Shown piece after piece: positions 1-5,405 of a stretch of DNA of 6,193 nt. The DNA is taken from assembly GCA_026983685.1 (NCBI GenBank), contig JALSTO010000333.1, forward strand, positions 1-6,193. The letters are read 5' to 3'. A program made the position numbers and the translations under genes. This stretch comes from Aquificaceae bacterium. Its GTDB lineage: Bacteria > Aquificota > Aquificia > Aquificales > Aquificaceae. The notes below the pieces were generated by a model, which made no database searches, was not told the origin of the DNA, and was given only the letters and a program-made list of their open reading frames with translations. How positions within the stretch are numbered: position 1 is the stretch's first letter; every line of letters starts with the position of its first letter.

Positions 1-7
1 TCCCCCG

Positions 8-1012
8 ATGTCACTGATATTCTTCTTCCTGACCGCCGGAACATCAATAGGTCTGTTCATATTCATGTATTCCATTGAATTCCTCAAGCTGTTCGGAAAG
101 GGTGAGGGTCTTCCCAAAGAGGTCATACTCAAGCTGGGAGTTATTGAGCTCCTTCTGATAGCCCTCGGGGCTGTGGGAGCATCTTTTCACCTTGGGCACA
201 AGCTCAGGGCTTGGAAGGCTATAAGGAGATTCAGAACCTCCTGGCTCTCAAGAGAGGCGGTTTTCAGCGGTGCTTACGGCTTCACCCTCCTTGTGTACCT
301 TGTTCTGAACTTTATGGGTGCAAACCCTTTCTTTGAGCACCTCTTCGGCATTCTTACCTTCATCCTCGGGGTGCTGAGCGGTTTTTCCACGGCGATGATA
401 TACGCCTCCAACAGGTTCGTCTTGGAGTGGAACAGCTCGGTTACGGTTATCTACTACCTTCTGATGTATCTGATGCTCGGGTCAACGCTGATGGCTTACT
501 TCTCCTACCTTTACCGCCTTCCCTATCTGGGAACCTTTATATTCCTGTCTTTCCTCTTTCTCGCCCTCGGATTGGGATTCAGGCTCGCCTTCAACATAAG
601 GCAGTTCTACCTTAAGCGCCCCACCATGAACGAAGCCCTCAACCTCCCTCACAACAGACCCATCAGGGTGATAGACACGGGCTCAACTACGGAGAACTAC
701 TGCACGACGGAGTTCTACTACAGGAAGGGAAAGGAGCTTCTCTCAACGGTCATACCTTTAGCCTACCTGCTCACCTTTATCGTTCCTCTGTTCCTCGTGC
801 TGTATGCGTGGGTAACGGGAACGGTGAACCACTGGATACTCGGGCTGACCTATATCTTCGTTATTGTCGGAAGTGCCCTTGAGAGGTGGAGCTTCTTCGT
901 TGAGGGCAACCACGTTCAGAACCTCTACTACGGTCTCTATCCCGAAGAGGGTTACAGACTCAGGAAGGGCTTTATGGAGAGGAAGGAGACGAGGATATCC
1001 CTTTATGGATAA
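8..1012 (+). CDS. DmsC-family membrane anchor subunit of a molybdopterin oxidoreductase
   Basis: Integral membrane subunit that would anchor a molybdopterin catalytic subunit and an iron-sulfur subunit and exchange electrons with the quinone pool. The 334-aa product has about eight hydrophobic segments (near residues 3-25, 39-60, 84-104, 111-133, 144-168, 174-195, 246-270, 276-297). It carries the DmsC family signature between segments 2 and 3: His61-Leu-Gly-His64, then R67-A-W and S78-W-L-S-R-E83. A hydrophilic loop (about 200-243) separates the first six segments from the last two. At 334 aa it is longer than E. coli DmsC (287 aa). In Aquificales such anchors belong to sulfur/polysulfide reductases (SreC-like) or sulfite-oxidising enzymes (SoeC-like); the sequence alone does not decide. 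The start is uncertain: the ATG at 8 has no visible ribosome binding site, the two preceding codons are open (Pro-Pro), and family members often begin with Met-x-Pro, so the true start may lie just left of the window. The partner genes would also be upstream. The stop overlaps the end of convergent pabB. Confidence 0.85.
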   Translation: MSLIFFFLTAGTSIGLFIFMYSIEFLKLFGKGEGLPKEVILKLGVIELLLIALGAVGASFHLGHKLRAWKAIRRFRTSWLSREAVFSGAYGFTLLVYLVLNFMGANPFFEHLFGILTFILGVLSGFSTAMIYASNRFVLEWNSSVTVIYYLLMYLMLGSTLMAYFSYLYRLPYLGTFIFLSFLFLALGLGFRLAFNIRQFYLKRPTMNEALNLPHNRPIRVIDTGSTTENYCTTEFYYRKGKELLSTVIPLAYLLTFIVPLFLVLYAWVTGTVNHWILGLTYIFVIVGSALERWSFFVEGNHVQNLYYGLYPEEGYRLRKGFMERKETRISLYG

Positions 1013-2022
1013 AAGGCTTTTTGCTTGAGCAGGAGCTCCTCCCACTCCCTCTCGGGTTTTGAGTCCCAGACTATACCACACCCAGAAAAGTAACTTATAT
1101 CGGAACCACCGCCGAAGGCGGTCCTTATGAGAACACTTAAGGTAAAGTCTCCTCCCTTCCAGACGAAGCCTGCTGTCCCGCAGTAATACCCCCTTGCATG
1201 GGGTTCAAGCTCGTCAATTATCTGGACAGCCCTCCTCTTGGGAGCTCCTGTCACCGAGGCGGGCGGAAAGGTAGCCTCAAGTATCGTTCTGAGGTCGGAG
1301 TGGGTCTGTCCCTCAACGGTTGAGTGCATGTGGCAGAGGGTTTTGTAGCTTTCTATACCGAAGAGCTCGCTCACCCTGACGCTTCCTTTCAGGGCAATCT
1401 TTCCTATATCATTTCTCATCATGTCGGTTATCATCAGGTTCTCCGCTCTCTCCTTTTCGCTCATGAGTATCTGAGCGGGTTCCCTCCCCGTCCCCTTTAT
1501 CGGCTTGCTCCTGAGCAGGCTTCCCCTCCTTTCCAGGAAGAGCTCCATTGAACCCGAAAGGAGAAAGAAGTCTCCCGCATCAAGGTAAAAGGCAAAGGGA
1601 ACGGGCTGTCGCTGGAAAAAGCGGATGAAGAGGTCCTCGGGACTTCCCGTAAACTCAAAGTCAAACCTGCTGGTAAGGTTCAGCTGGTATATGTCTCCCC
1701 TCTCTATGTACGATTTGACTTTCTCAACCCTTGAGAGGTACTCCTCCCTATGAAGGCTACAGCCTTTGGGCTTGAGGGAAGGACTCTCTCGTTTCGGTTC
1801 CCTGAGTCTTCGGAGCTCTCCTGTTTTTATGATGAGGGCGGGCGGGAGGTCTGAGCTCTTCACGGGAACACCGAGGGTTTGGGATGTAAGGTCGTAGGAC
1901 AGGAGCAAAAAGGAGTTCTCTTCGGGAGGGGTAGGGAGTCCGGTGAAGGTGCTCACCCTGAGGACCTCTACCTCGTAGAGACCTTCCTTTCCAAACCAGC
2001 CTCCCGATACTATGAGGCGCAT
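1003..2022 (-). CDS. pabB: Aminodeoxychorismate synthase component I (PabB)
   Basis: Cytoplasmic chorismate-using enzyme that, with the glutaminase PabA, makes 4-amino-4-deoxychorismate, the precursor of p-aminobenzoate and folate. The 339-aa protein covers the chorismate-binding domain from about residue 92. Visible motifs are PIKGT (174-178) with Lys176, E194-N-L-M-I...R203-N-D-I-G, FPPASVTGAPK (252-262), Y280-C-G-T-A-G, and GCGIVWDS (314-321) followed by an acidic run to E329. The Lys in PIKGT marks PabB; anthranilate synthase TrpE normally has Ala there (PIAGT). The protein is short compared with E. coli PabB (453 aa): the N-terminal subdomain is reduced to about 90 residues, and there is no fused PabC lyase. 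ATG at 2022 is the only reasonable start, because an in-frame TAA lies five codons upstream with no start codon between. It has no Shine-Dalgarno sequence. It is divergent from the cupin gene and overlaps the DmsC gene tail-to-tail by 10 bp. pabA and pabC are not in the window. Confidence 0.9.
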   Translation of the reverse strand: MRLIVSGGWFGKEGLYEVEVLRVSTFTGLPTPPEENSFLLLSYDLTSQTLGVPVKSSDLPPALIIKTGELRRLREPKRESPSLKPKGCSLHREEYLSRVEKVKSYIERGDIYQLNLTSRFDFEFTGSPEDLFIRFFQRQPVPFAFYLDAGDFFLLSGSMELFLERRGSLLRSKPIKGTGREPAQILMSEKERAENLMITDMMRNDIGKIALKGSVRVSELFGIESYKTLCHMHSTVEGQTHSDLRTILEATFPPASVTGAPKRRAVQIIDELEPHARGYYCGTAGFVWKGGDFTLSVLIRTAFGGGSDISYFSGCGIVWDSKPEREWEELLLKQKAFYP

Positions 2023-2040
2023 GGGGATATAATCTTAACC
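2023..2040. promoter_or_regulatory. 18-bp divergent intergenic region with -10 boxes on both strands
   Basis: On the + strand a perfect TATAAT lies at 2028-2033, which places transcription start at about 2040-2041, on the cupin ATG itself. No good -35 is seen at the right distance. On the - strand, GATTAT sits 7-12 bases before the pabB ATG, with TGGACC 18 bp further upstream (4 of 6 matches to each consensus hexamer). Neither gene has a Shine-Dalgarno sequence. I infer leaderless or nearly leaderless transcripts from two overlapping promoters; the + strand box is the stronger case. Confidence 0.55.
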
Positions 2041-2409
2041 ATGAAGAGTTTTGGTCCAGAGGGAATAAGGGAGCTTCAGGAGGTAGTGAAGAGAAAGAGC
2101 AAAGAGGTGAAGGAGATTGAGGTTGTCAAGCTCCATGAGAGCGAAGGGATGAGTCAGTTCCTCGTCTTCATAAGGACTGCGGAACAGCCCCACTACCATG
2201 CGGAGCATGACCTGACCTTTGTGGTTTTAAAAGGAGGAGGAGAGCTCTACCTTGACGGAAAGAGGGAAAAGCTGATGGAAGGTGACAGCGCTTTCATACC
2301 GAGGGGAAAGGTTCACTTCTATACCAATACCTCTATCGTTTCTGTTCTCCTCGCTACTTTCAGCCCCTCCTACGATGGGAAAGATAGCGTAAAAGTGAAT
2401 ATAAACTGA
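2041..2409 (+). CDS. Small single-domain cupin protein
   Basis: A 122-aa cytoplasmic protein consisting almost entirely of one cupin beta-barrel (about residues 28-110). Cupin motif 1 is seen as H51-Y-H53-A-E-H-D57, with Asp57 in the place of the usual Glu ligand (His56 or Glu55 could also contribute). Motif 2, G81-x5-P87-x-G89-x2-H92-x3-N96, fits the consensus exactly. His51, His53, Asp57 and His92 would form a metal site. The substrate or ligand cannot be named: this fold serves dioxygenases, isomerases, and binding proteins. The frame stays open upstream to an ATG at 1879, but that stretch is antisense to the pabB N-terminus, so I take the ATG at 2041, which lies 7 bp after a TATAAT and lacks a ribosome binding site. 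No hairpin with a T-run follows the stop. A role linked to pabB is possible from divergence but not shown. Confidence 0.8.
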   Translation: MKSFGPEGIRELQEVVKRKSKEVKEIEVVKLHESEGMSQFLVFIRTAEQPHYHAEHDLTFVVLKGGGELYLDGKREKLMEGDSAFIPRGKVHFYTNTSIVSVLLATFSPSYDGKDSVKVNIN

Positions 2410-2493
2410 GCGGAAAAGGAAAATCTGACACCCTCTGAACGTCTTAAAAATCACCATAGTTCAACGACTTACAGAAAATCTTACAGTGAGGTT

Positions 2494-2505
2494 CTAAGTT
2501 ATTGA
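2494..2505 (+). repeat. Upstream copy of a duplicated 12-bp motif
   Basis: CTAAGTTATTGA is identical to 2730-2741. Counting from GT three bases earlier, 14 of 15 bases agree (2491-2505 and 2727-2741). The downstream copy is in the leader next to CRISPR repeat 1; this one lies 236 bp upstream. Unlike the other copy, it is not followed by a -10-like box. Confidence 0.7.
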
Positions 2506-2586
2506 GACTACGTGCAAATTTTGAAAAGATGACAGAAATCATATTCTATTTTCAGCTGAGGTCTTAGACTTTTTGAAGCTCAATAT

Positions 2587-2605
2587 GCAGGGAGAAATTC
2601 CCTGC
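2587..2605 (+). other. Perfect 7-bp stem hairpin in the intergenic region
   Basis: GCAGGGA (2587-2593) pairs exactly with TCCCTGC (2599-2605) around a GAAAT loop. The stem is G/C-rich but no T-run follows, so it is not a typical intrinsic terminator for the cupin gene, which ended about 180 bp earlier. It may be a protein-binding dyad, a structured element in a leader transcript, or a chance hairpin. Confidence 0.5.
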
Positions 2606-2729
2606 CGGCTCCTTGACAACTGAATAGGGCGGATTTTGAGCAAAACGTTGGGGGATGCACTCGGGAAGGAACGCATTGATATACTTGTAAAATTCAGACA
2701 TCAACTCTAATTGCAAACAATTCGCAGTC

Positions 2730-2741
2730 CTAAGTTATTGA
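2730..2741 (+). repeat. Leader-proximal copy of the duplicated 12-bp motif
   Basis: CTAAGTTATTGA, identical to 2494-2505, ends 23 bp before CRISPR repeat 1. Its last bases form the TG of an extended -10 box. This position fits a conserved leader element used for transcription or spacer insertion. Confidence 0.7.
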
Positions 2742-2747
2742 TAAAAT
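2739..2747 (+). promoter_or_regulatory. Candidate CRISPR leader promoter (extended -10)
   Basis: TGATAAAAT matches the extended -10 pattern TGnTATAAT except for one base. It predicts transcription start near 2754, about 11 bp before the first repeat, so the array would be transcribed rightward. No convincing -35 hexamer is visible, which an extended -10 can tolerate. Confidence 0.45.
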
Positions 2748-2764
2748 GGGCTTTTGATCGGTAG

Positions 2765-2873
2765 GTTACAGTCATCCCTGAAAAGTGAGGGATTGCGACC
2801 AAGAAGAAGCTGTCTCCTGACGGCTTTCCAGCATCCGTGTTACAGTCATCCCTGAAAAGTGAGGGATTCCCCT
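2765..2873 (+). CRISPR. Minimal CRISPR: two repeats and one spacer
   Basis: Bases 2765-2794 and 2839-2868 are identical over 30 nt and have a 74-bp period. Taking the first copy as a 35-nt repeat (2765-2799), it begins GTTACAG and ends ATTGCGAC, like the ATTGAAAC-type 8-nt crRNA handle of type I and III systems. The spacer is then 39 nt (2800-2838). The repeat holds a dyad: ATCCCT (2774-2779) pairs with AGGGAT (2788-2793) around an 8-nt loop. The second copy (2839-2873) keeps the dyad but loses the last bases (CCCCT in place of GCGAC), as typical of the leader-distal terminal repeat. This orients the array rightward, with the leader on the left. No cas gene is in the window, so any processing would rely on proteins encoded elsewhere. 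The spacer's target cannot be told without a search. A chance duplicated element is the alternative, but repeat length, spacing, dyad and terminal decay all fit CRISPR. Confidence 0.82.
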
Positions 2874-2919
2874 CCTGAACTTTTCAATCCTGAAAGGGTC
2901 TCTTCAAACGCACCGAACC

Positions 2920-2928
2920 TGCTATAAT
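2920..2928 (+). promoter_or_regulatory. dapL operon promoter (extended -10)
   Basis: TGCTATAAT is a perfect extended -10 (TG at 2920-2921, TATAAT at 2923-2928). The -35 is weak: TCTTCA at 2901-2906 with 16-bp spacing matches 3 of 6. Transcription would start near 2934-2935, giving a leader of about 24 nt before the dapL ATG. It lies 46 bp after the terminal CRISPR repeat. Confidence 0.75.
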
Positions 2929-2932
2929 ATGC

Positions 2933-2945
2933 ACTTCTAAGAAGT
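2933..2945. promoter_or_regulatory. Dyad at the dapL transcription start, possible operator
   Basis: ACTTCT (2933-2938) and AGAAGT (2940-2945) form a perfect inverted repeat around one central A. It starts 4 bp after the -10 box and covers the expected start site, where a bound repressor would block initiation. The loop is too small for an RNA hairpin of full stem length, so a DNA-binding role is likelier. No regulator is known from this sequence. Confidence 0.4.
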
Positions 2946-2946
2946 T

Positions 2947-2953
2947 AGGAGGT
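2947..2953 (+). promoter_or_regulatory. Strong ribosome binding site of dapL
   Basis: AGGAGGT, a full match to the 16S rRNA anti-Shine-Dalgarno sequence, lies 5 nt before the ATG at 2959 and fixes the dapL start. It contrasts with the missing sites before pabB, the cupin gene and the CBS gene. Confidence 0.9.
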
Positions 2954-2958
2954 CAAGG

Positions 2959-4125
2959 ATGGCTTTTGAACTCGCTCAGAGGCTGAAGGTTCTTCCTCCC
3001 TACCTATTTGCTGAGCTTGACAGGAGAAAGCAGGAAAAGATAGAGCAGGGTGTTGATGTTATAGACCTCGGTGTGGGTGATCCAGACCTTCCGACCCCCG
3101 AGCCGATAGTTGAGGCTCTCAAGAGAGCTTCTGAAAAACCTGAAAACCACAGATATCCCTCCTACGTGGGTATGAAGGCATACAGGGAGGCTGTTTCCCG
3201 CTGGTACAAGAGGAGGTTTGATATTGACCTCAATCCCGATAGCGAAGTTATAGCCCTAATAGGCTCAAAGGAGGGCATAGCCCACTTTCCTTTAGCCTTT
3301 GTTGAGTCCGGAGACGTGGTTCTCTGCCCGGACCCAGCCTATCCCGTTTACAAGATAGGAACTATATTTGCGGGAGGAGAGCCCTACACCCTTCCGCTCA
3401 GGGAGGAGAATGATTTTCTCCCCGACCTCGGTTCCATACCTCAGAACATAGTTGAAAGGACAAAGATAATATGGATAAACTACCCCAACAACCCGACCTC
3501 CGCGGACGCAACGGAGGAATTTTATAAAGACCTCATCAAGTGGGCTAAGAAGCACAACATAATAGTTGCCTCGGATAACGCCTACTCGGAGATATACACA
3601 GGAGAGAGAAAACCTATCTCCATTCTCCAGATAGATGGGGCGAGAGATGTTGCTATAGAGTTTCACTCCCTTTCAAAGACTTACAACATGACCGGCTGGA
3701 GAATAGGCATGGCGGTCGGGAATGAAGAGCTCGTAAAGGCTCTGGGGAAGGTGAAGACCAACATAGACTCGGGGCAGTTCAACGCGGTTCAGGAGGCGGG
3801 CATAACCGCTCTTGAGCTCCCTGATGATGAACTTGACAAGCTGAGGGCTATATACAGGGAGAGAAGGGAAGTTATGAGCAGAGCTCTGAAGGAAATAGGT
3901 CTAAAGCCCTACGAGTCCGATACAACCTTCTACATATGGACCAAAGTTCCCGAAGGTTACAGCTCCGCTGACTTCGTGGGAAGGCTGATTGACGAGGCTG
4001 GTATAGTCTGTACACCCGGAAACGGCTTCGGAGATGCGGGAGAAGGTTACTTCAGGATATCCCTCACAGTCCCGACAGAAAGGCTTGTAGAGGCGGCTAA
4101 GAGGATAGAAAATTTAAAACTATGA
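2959..4125 (+). CDS. dapL: LL-diaminopimelate aminotransferase
   Basis: Cytoplasmic PLP enzyme that converts tetrahydrodipicolinate directly to LL-2,6-diaminopimelate with glutamate as amino donor (EC 2.6.1.83), replacing DapD/DapC/DapE on the way to lysine and peptidoglycan. The 388-aa product is a full-length class I/II (fold type I) aminotransferase. Visible landmarks are DLGVGDPDLPTP near the N-terminus (36-47), the substrate/PLP region Y128-P-V-Y131, N178 in NYPNNPTS, D206-N-A-Y209 contacting the PLP ring, the Schiff-base Lys240 in SLSKTYNMTGWRIG with R248, and the carboxylate-binding Arg366 in GYFRIS. The pattern around 205-250 is that of DapL rather than of general aspartate aminotransferases, but a wider aminotransferase role cannot be excluded from sequence alone. 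It is the first gene of a coupled operon: its TGA overlaps the ATG of the CBS gene (ATGA, 4122-4125). It is driven by the extended -10 promoter and strong ribosome binding site described separately. Confidence 0.9.
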   Translation: MAFELAQRLKVLPPYLFAELDRRKQEKIEQGVDVIDLGVGDPDLPTPEPIVEALKRASEKPENHRYPSYVGMKAYREAVSRWYKRRFDIDLNPDSEVIALIGSKEGIAHFPLAFVESGDVVLCPDPAYPVYKIGTIFAGGEPYTLPLREENDFLPDLGSIPQNIVERTKIIWINYPNNPTSADATEEFYKDLIKWAKKHNIIVASDNAYSEIYTGERKPISILQIDGARDVAIEFHSLSKTYNMTGWRIGMAVGNEELVKALGKVKTNIDSGQFNAVQEAGITALELPDDELDKLRAIYRERREVMSRALKEIGLKPYESDTTFYIWTKVPEGYSSADFVGRLIDEAGIVCTPGNGFGDAGEGYFRISLTVPTERLVEAAKRIENLKL

Positions 4126-5405
4126 GACCCAACGAGGTTGACCTCGCGGACATAAGCATAGGGGTGCCCACGGTTCCCTACAACCTCAGCCTTAAAGAAC
4201 TGAAGGGCATCTTTGATGAGCTGAGCATCTACAACTACCTGACGGTCCTCAAGGACAATACACCTATAGGTCTCATATACAGGGACAGGGTGGAGAGGTA
4301 CTCCAACGAGAAGCTCATAGCAGGGGATATAGTCTCACCCTGTCCGAGGCTCAGAAACTCCACGATAAACAAGGAGAACCTGATAGATATGCTCAACCTC
4401 CTCCCCCTTTCAAAGGAGCCGGTCATAGTGACCGACAAGAGGGGGACTTACATGGGTGTGATGACCTACGATACCGTCCTTCACTACATAACCCACCACA
4501 GGGAACACGTTCTGCCTATAATACAGAGAGTTCACTCAGGTATAGGTAAGAAGGAGTATCTGTGTGTCTTCGGACTCAAAAACCTTGAGGAGTTCAGGAA
4601 TGTTTTCAGCTCCGAGAAGGTTGAGAGCGTCCAGAAGATATTCATGGAGAACCTTTCAGACCTCTTCGGCAATGAGATGACCAAGGTTCCTGAGAAAGGA
4701 GAGGTCTGGGCTATAACGGGAGAGAGACCCAACAAGGAGGAGGTAAAGGAGTTCTTCAAAGAGTTCCACAGGGAGTACACCCTCCTTTTCGGAGAGTTTC
4801 AACAGCTCCATATATACGGCTTTTGTCTTGACATGTCCATAGTTGATTCAGAGGAAAAGCTCCACAGCCTTAAAGAGGAGCTCAGGAGCAGGGCGAGGAA
4901 GATAGAGGGTTCTGTTTTCATAGTCCATGGGCTTCAGCCAACCCTGATACTCTACGACCCCACTAAGCAGAAGCTCATAACAAACATAAAAAAGAAGATA
5001 CTTTCGGACTTCAAGGAAATAGTGGAGAAGGTCAGGAGTGCTCCACGGGACATGTGGGAACACATACTCTACGATATGTTTGATGAGTATCCCCACTTTG
5101 AGCTCTTCTACATAATGAGCGAGAAGGGTCTTCAGATAACCAACAACATAGTGAACCCGAAGGTGAGCTACTTCGTGGCTCAGGGAAAGAAGGGGAGGGA
5201 CCGCTCTCAGGAAGCTTACTTCAGGCAAGCTCTCGCGGAAGGCTCCTTCATATCGGACATATACCTGTCAAAGGCTACCGATGACTTCTGCATAACCATC
5301 TCCGAGAAGTTCTCCTACGAAGGGAAAACTTATGTCCTCGCTGGAGACATAAACTTCAGACAGATACACAAACTCGTAAAGAGTTTCAAGGAAGCAACTG
5401 TATGA
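4122..5405 (+). CDS. CBS-pair protein with degenerate GGDEF-like and C-terminal Cache-like domains
   Basis: A 427-aa protein with no signal peptide or membrane segment, so cytoplasmic. Residues about 10-126 form a CBS pair: the first repeat has YLTVLKDNTPIGLIYRDRV (39-57), the second EPVIVTDKRGTYMGVMTYDTV (99-119). CBS pairs usually bind adenine nucleotides or related ligands. Residues about 145-270 alternate strands and helices in an order like a GGDEF domain, but no GG[DE]EF signature or catalytic site is present (around 197-205 it reads AITGERPNK), so cyclase activity is not expected; this assignment is tentative. Residues about 310-415 resemble a Cache/PDC sensor domain: LFYIMSEKGLQITNN, then GRDRSQEAYFRQAL (358-371), ISDIYLSKATDDFCITIS (377-394) and VLAGDIN (405-411). 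Cache domains are usually extracellular; here it must act in the cytoplasm, as in the YkuI C-terminal domain. The gene overlaps dapL and acuC by ATGA at both ends and has no ribosome binding site (GAGGA is 16 nt away), so it depends on translational coupling. Specific function unknown; a ligand sensor is the best guess. Confidence 0.75.
   Translation: MRPNEVDLADISIGVPTVPYNLSLKELKGIFDELSIYNYLTVLKDNTPIGLIYRDRVERYSNEKLIAGDIVSPCPRLRNSTINKENLIDMLNLLPLSKEPVIVTDKRGTYMGVMTYDTVLHYITHHREHVLPIIQRVHSGIGKKEYLCVFGLKNLEEFRNVFSSEKVESVQKIFMENLSDLFGNEMTKVPEKGEVWAITGERPNKEEVKEFFKEFHREYTLLFGEFQQLHIYGFCLDMSIVDSEEKLHSLKEELRSRARKIEGSVFIVHGLQPTLILYDPTKQKLITNIKKKILSDFKEIVEKVRSAPRDMWEHILYDMFDEYPHFELFYIMSEKGLQITNNIVNPKVSYFVAQGKKGRDRSQEAYFRQALAEGSFISDIYLSKATDDFCITISEKFSYEGKTYVLAGDINFRQIHKLVKSFKEATV

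Larger units (their letters stand above)
2410..2764. other. Gene-free region containing the presumed CRISPR leader
   Basis: About 355 bp with no plausible gene: reading frames I checked from ATGs at 2529, 2585 and 2655 all stop after 11-12 codons. The region is more A/T-rich and less codon-structured than the flanking genes. It contains a duplicated 12-bp motif (2494-2505 and 2730-2741), a perfect hairpin (2587-2605), a TTGACA hexamer at 2613-2618 without a clear partner box, and a short direct repeat TTACAG at 2469 and 2481. The last part, next to the first CRISPR repeat, is the likely leader. How far the leader extends to the left cannot be judged here. Confidence 0.6.

Noticed and set aside
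1003..1025. AAAAG-G-CTTTT at the dmsC/pabB junction as a terminator
   Set aside because: The stem is five A/T-rich pairs with a one-base loop, too weak to support a call.
1879..2040. Upstream extension of the cupin frame to an ATG at 1879
   Set aside because: The added 54 residues are antisense to the pabB N-terminus and show no cupin-family features; ATG 2041 with TATAAT just upstream gives a complete cupin.
2227..2457. Leftward 76-aa reading frame
   Set aside because: It is mostly antisense to the cupin gene, has no recognisable motif, and its start lies in the gene-free region.
2587..2605. Hairpin as an intrinsic terminator of the cupin gene
   Set aside because: No T-run follows and it is about 180 bp beyond the stop codon.
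2881..2905. CAATCCTGAAAGGG as a third CRISPR repeat
   Set aside because: It shares only a short core with the repeat, needs gaps, and is not at the 74-bp period.
3292..3666. Leftward 124-aa frame inside dapL
   Set aside because: Fully antisense to a clear aminotransferase; a shadow frame.
4848..5228. Leftward 126-aa frame inside the CBS gene
   Set aside because: Antisense shadow of a gene with recognisable domains on the + strand; no motif of its own.
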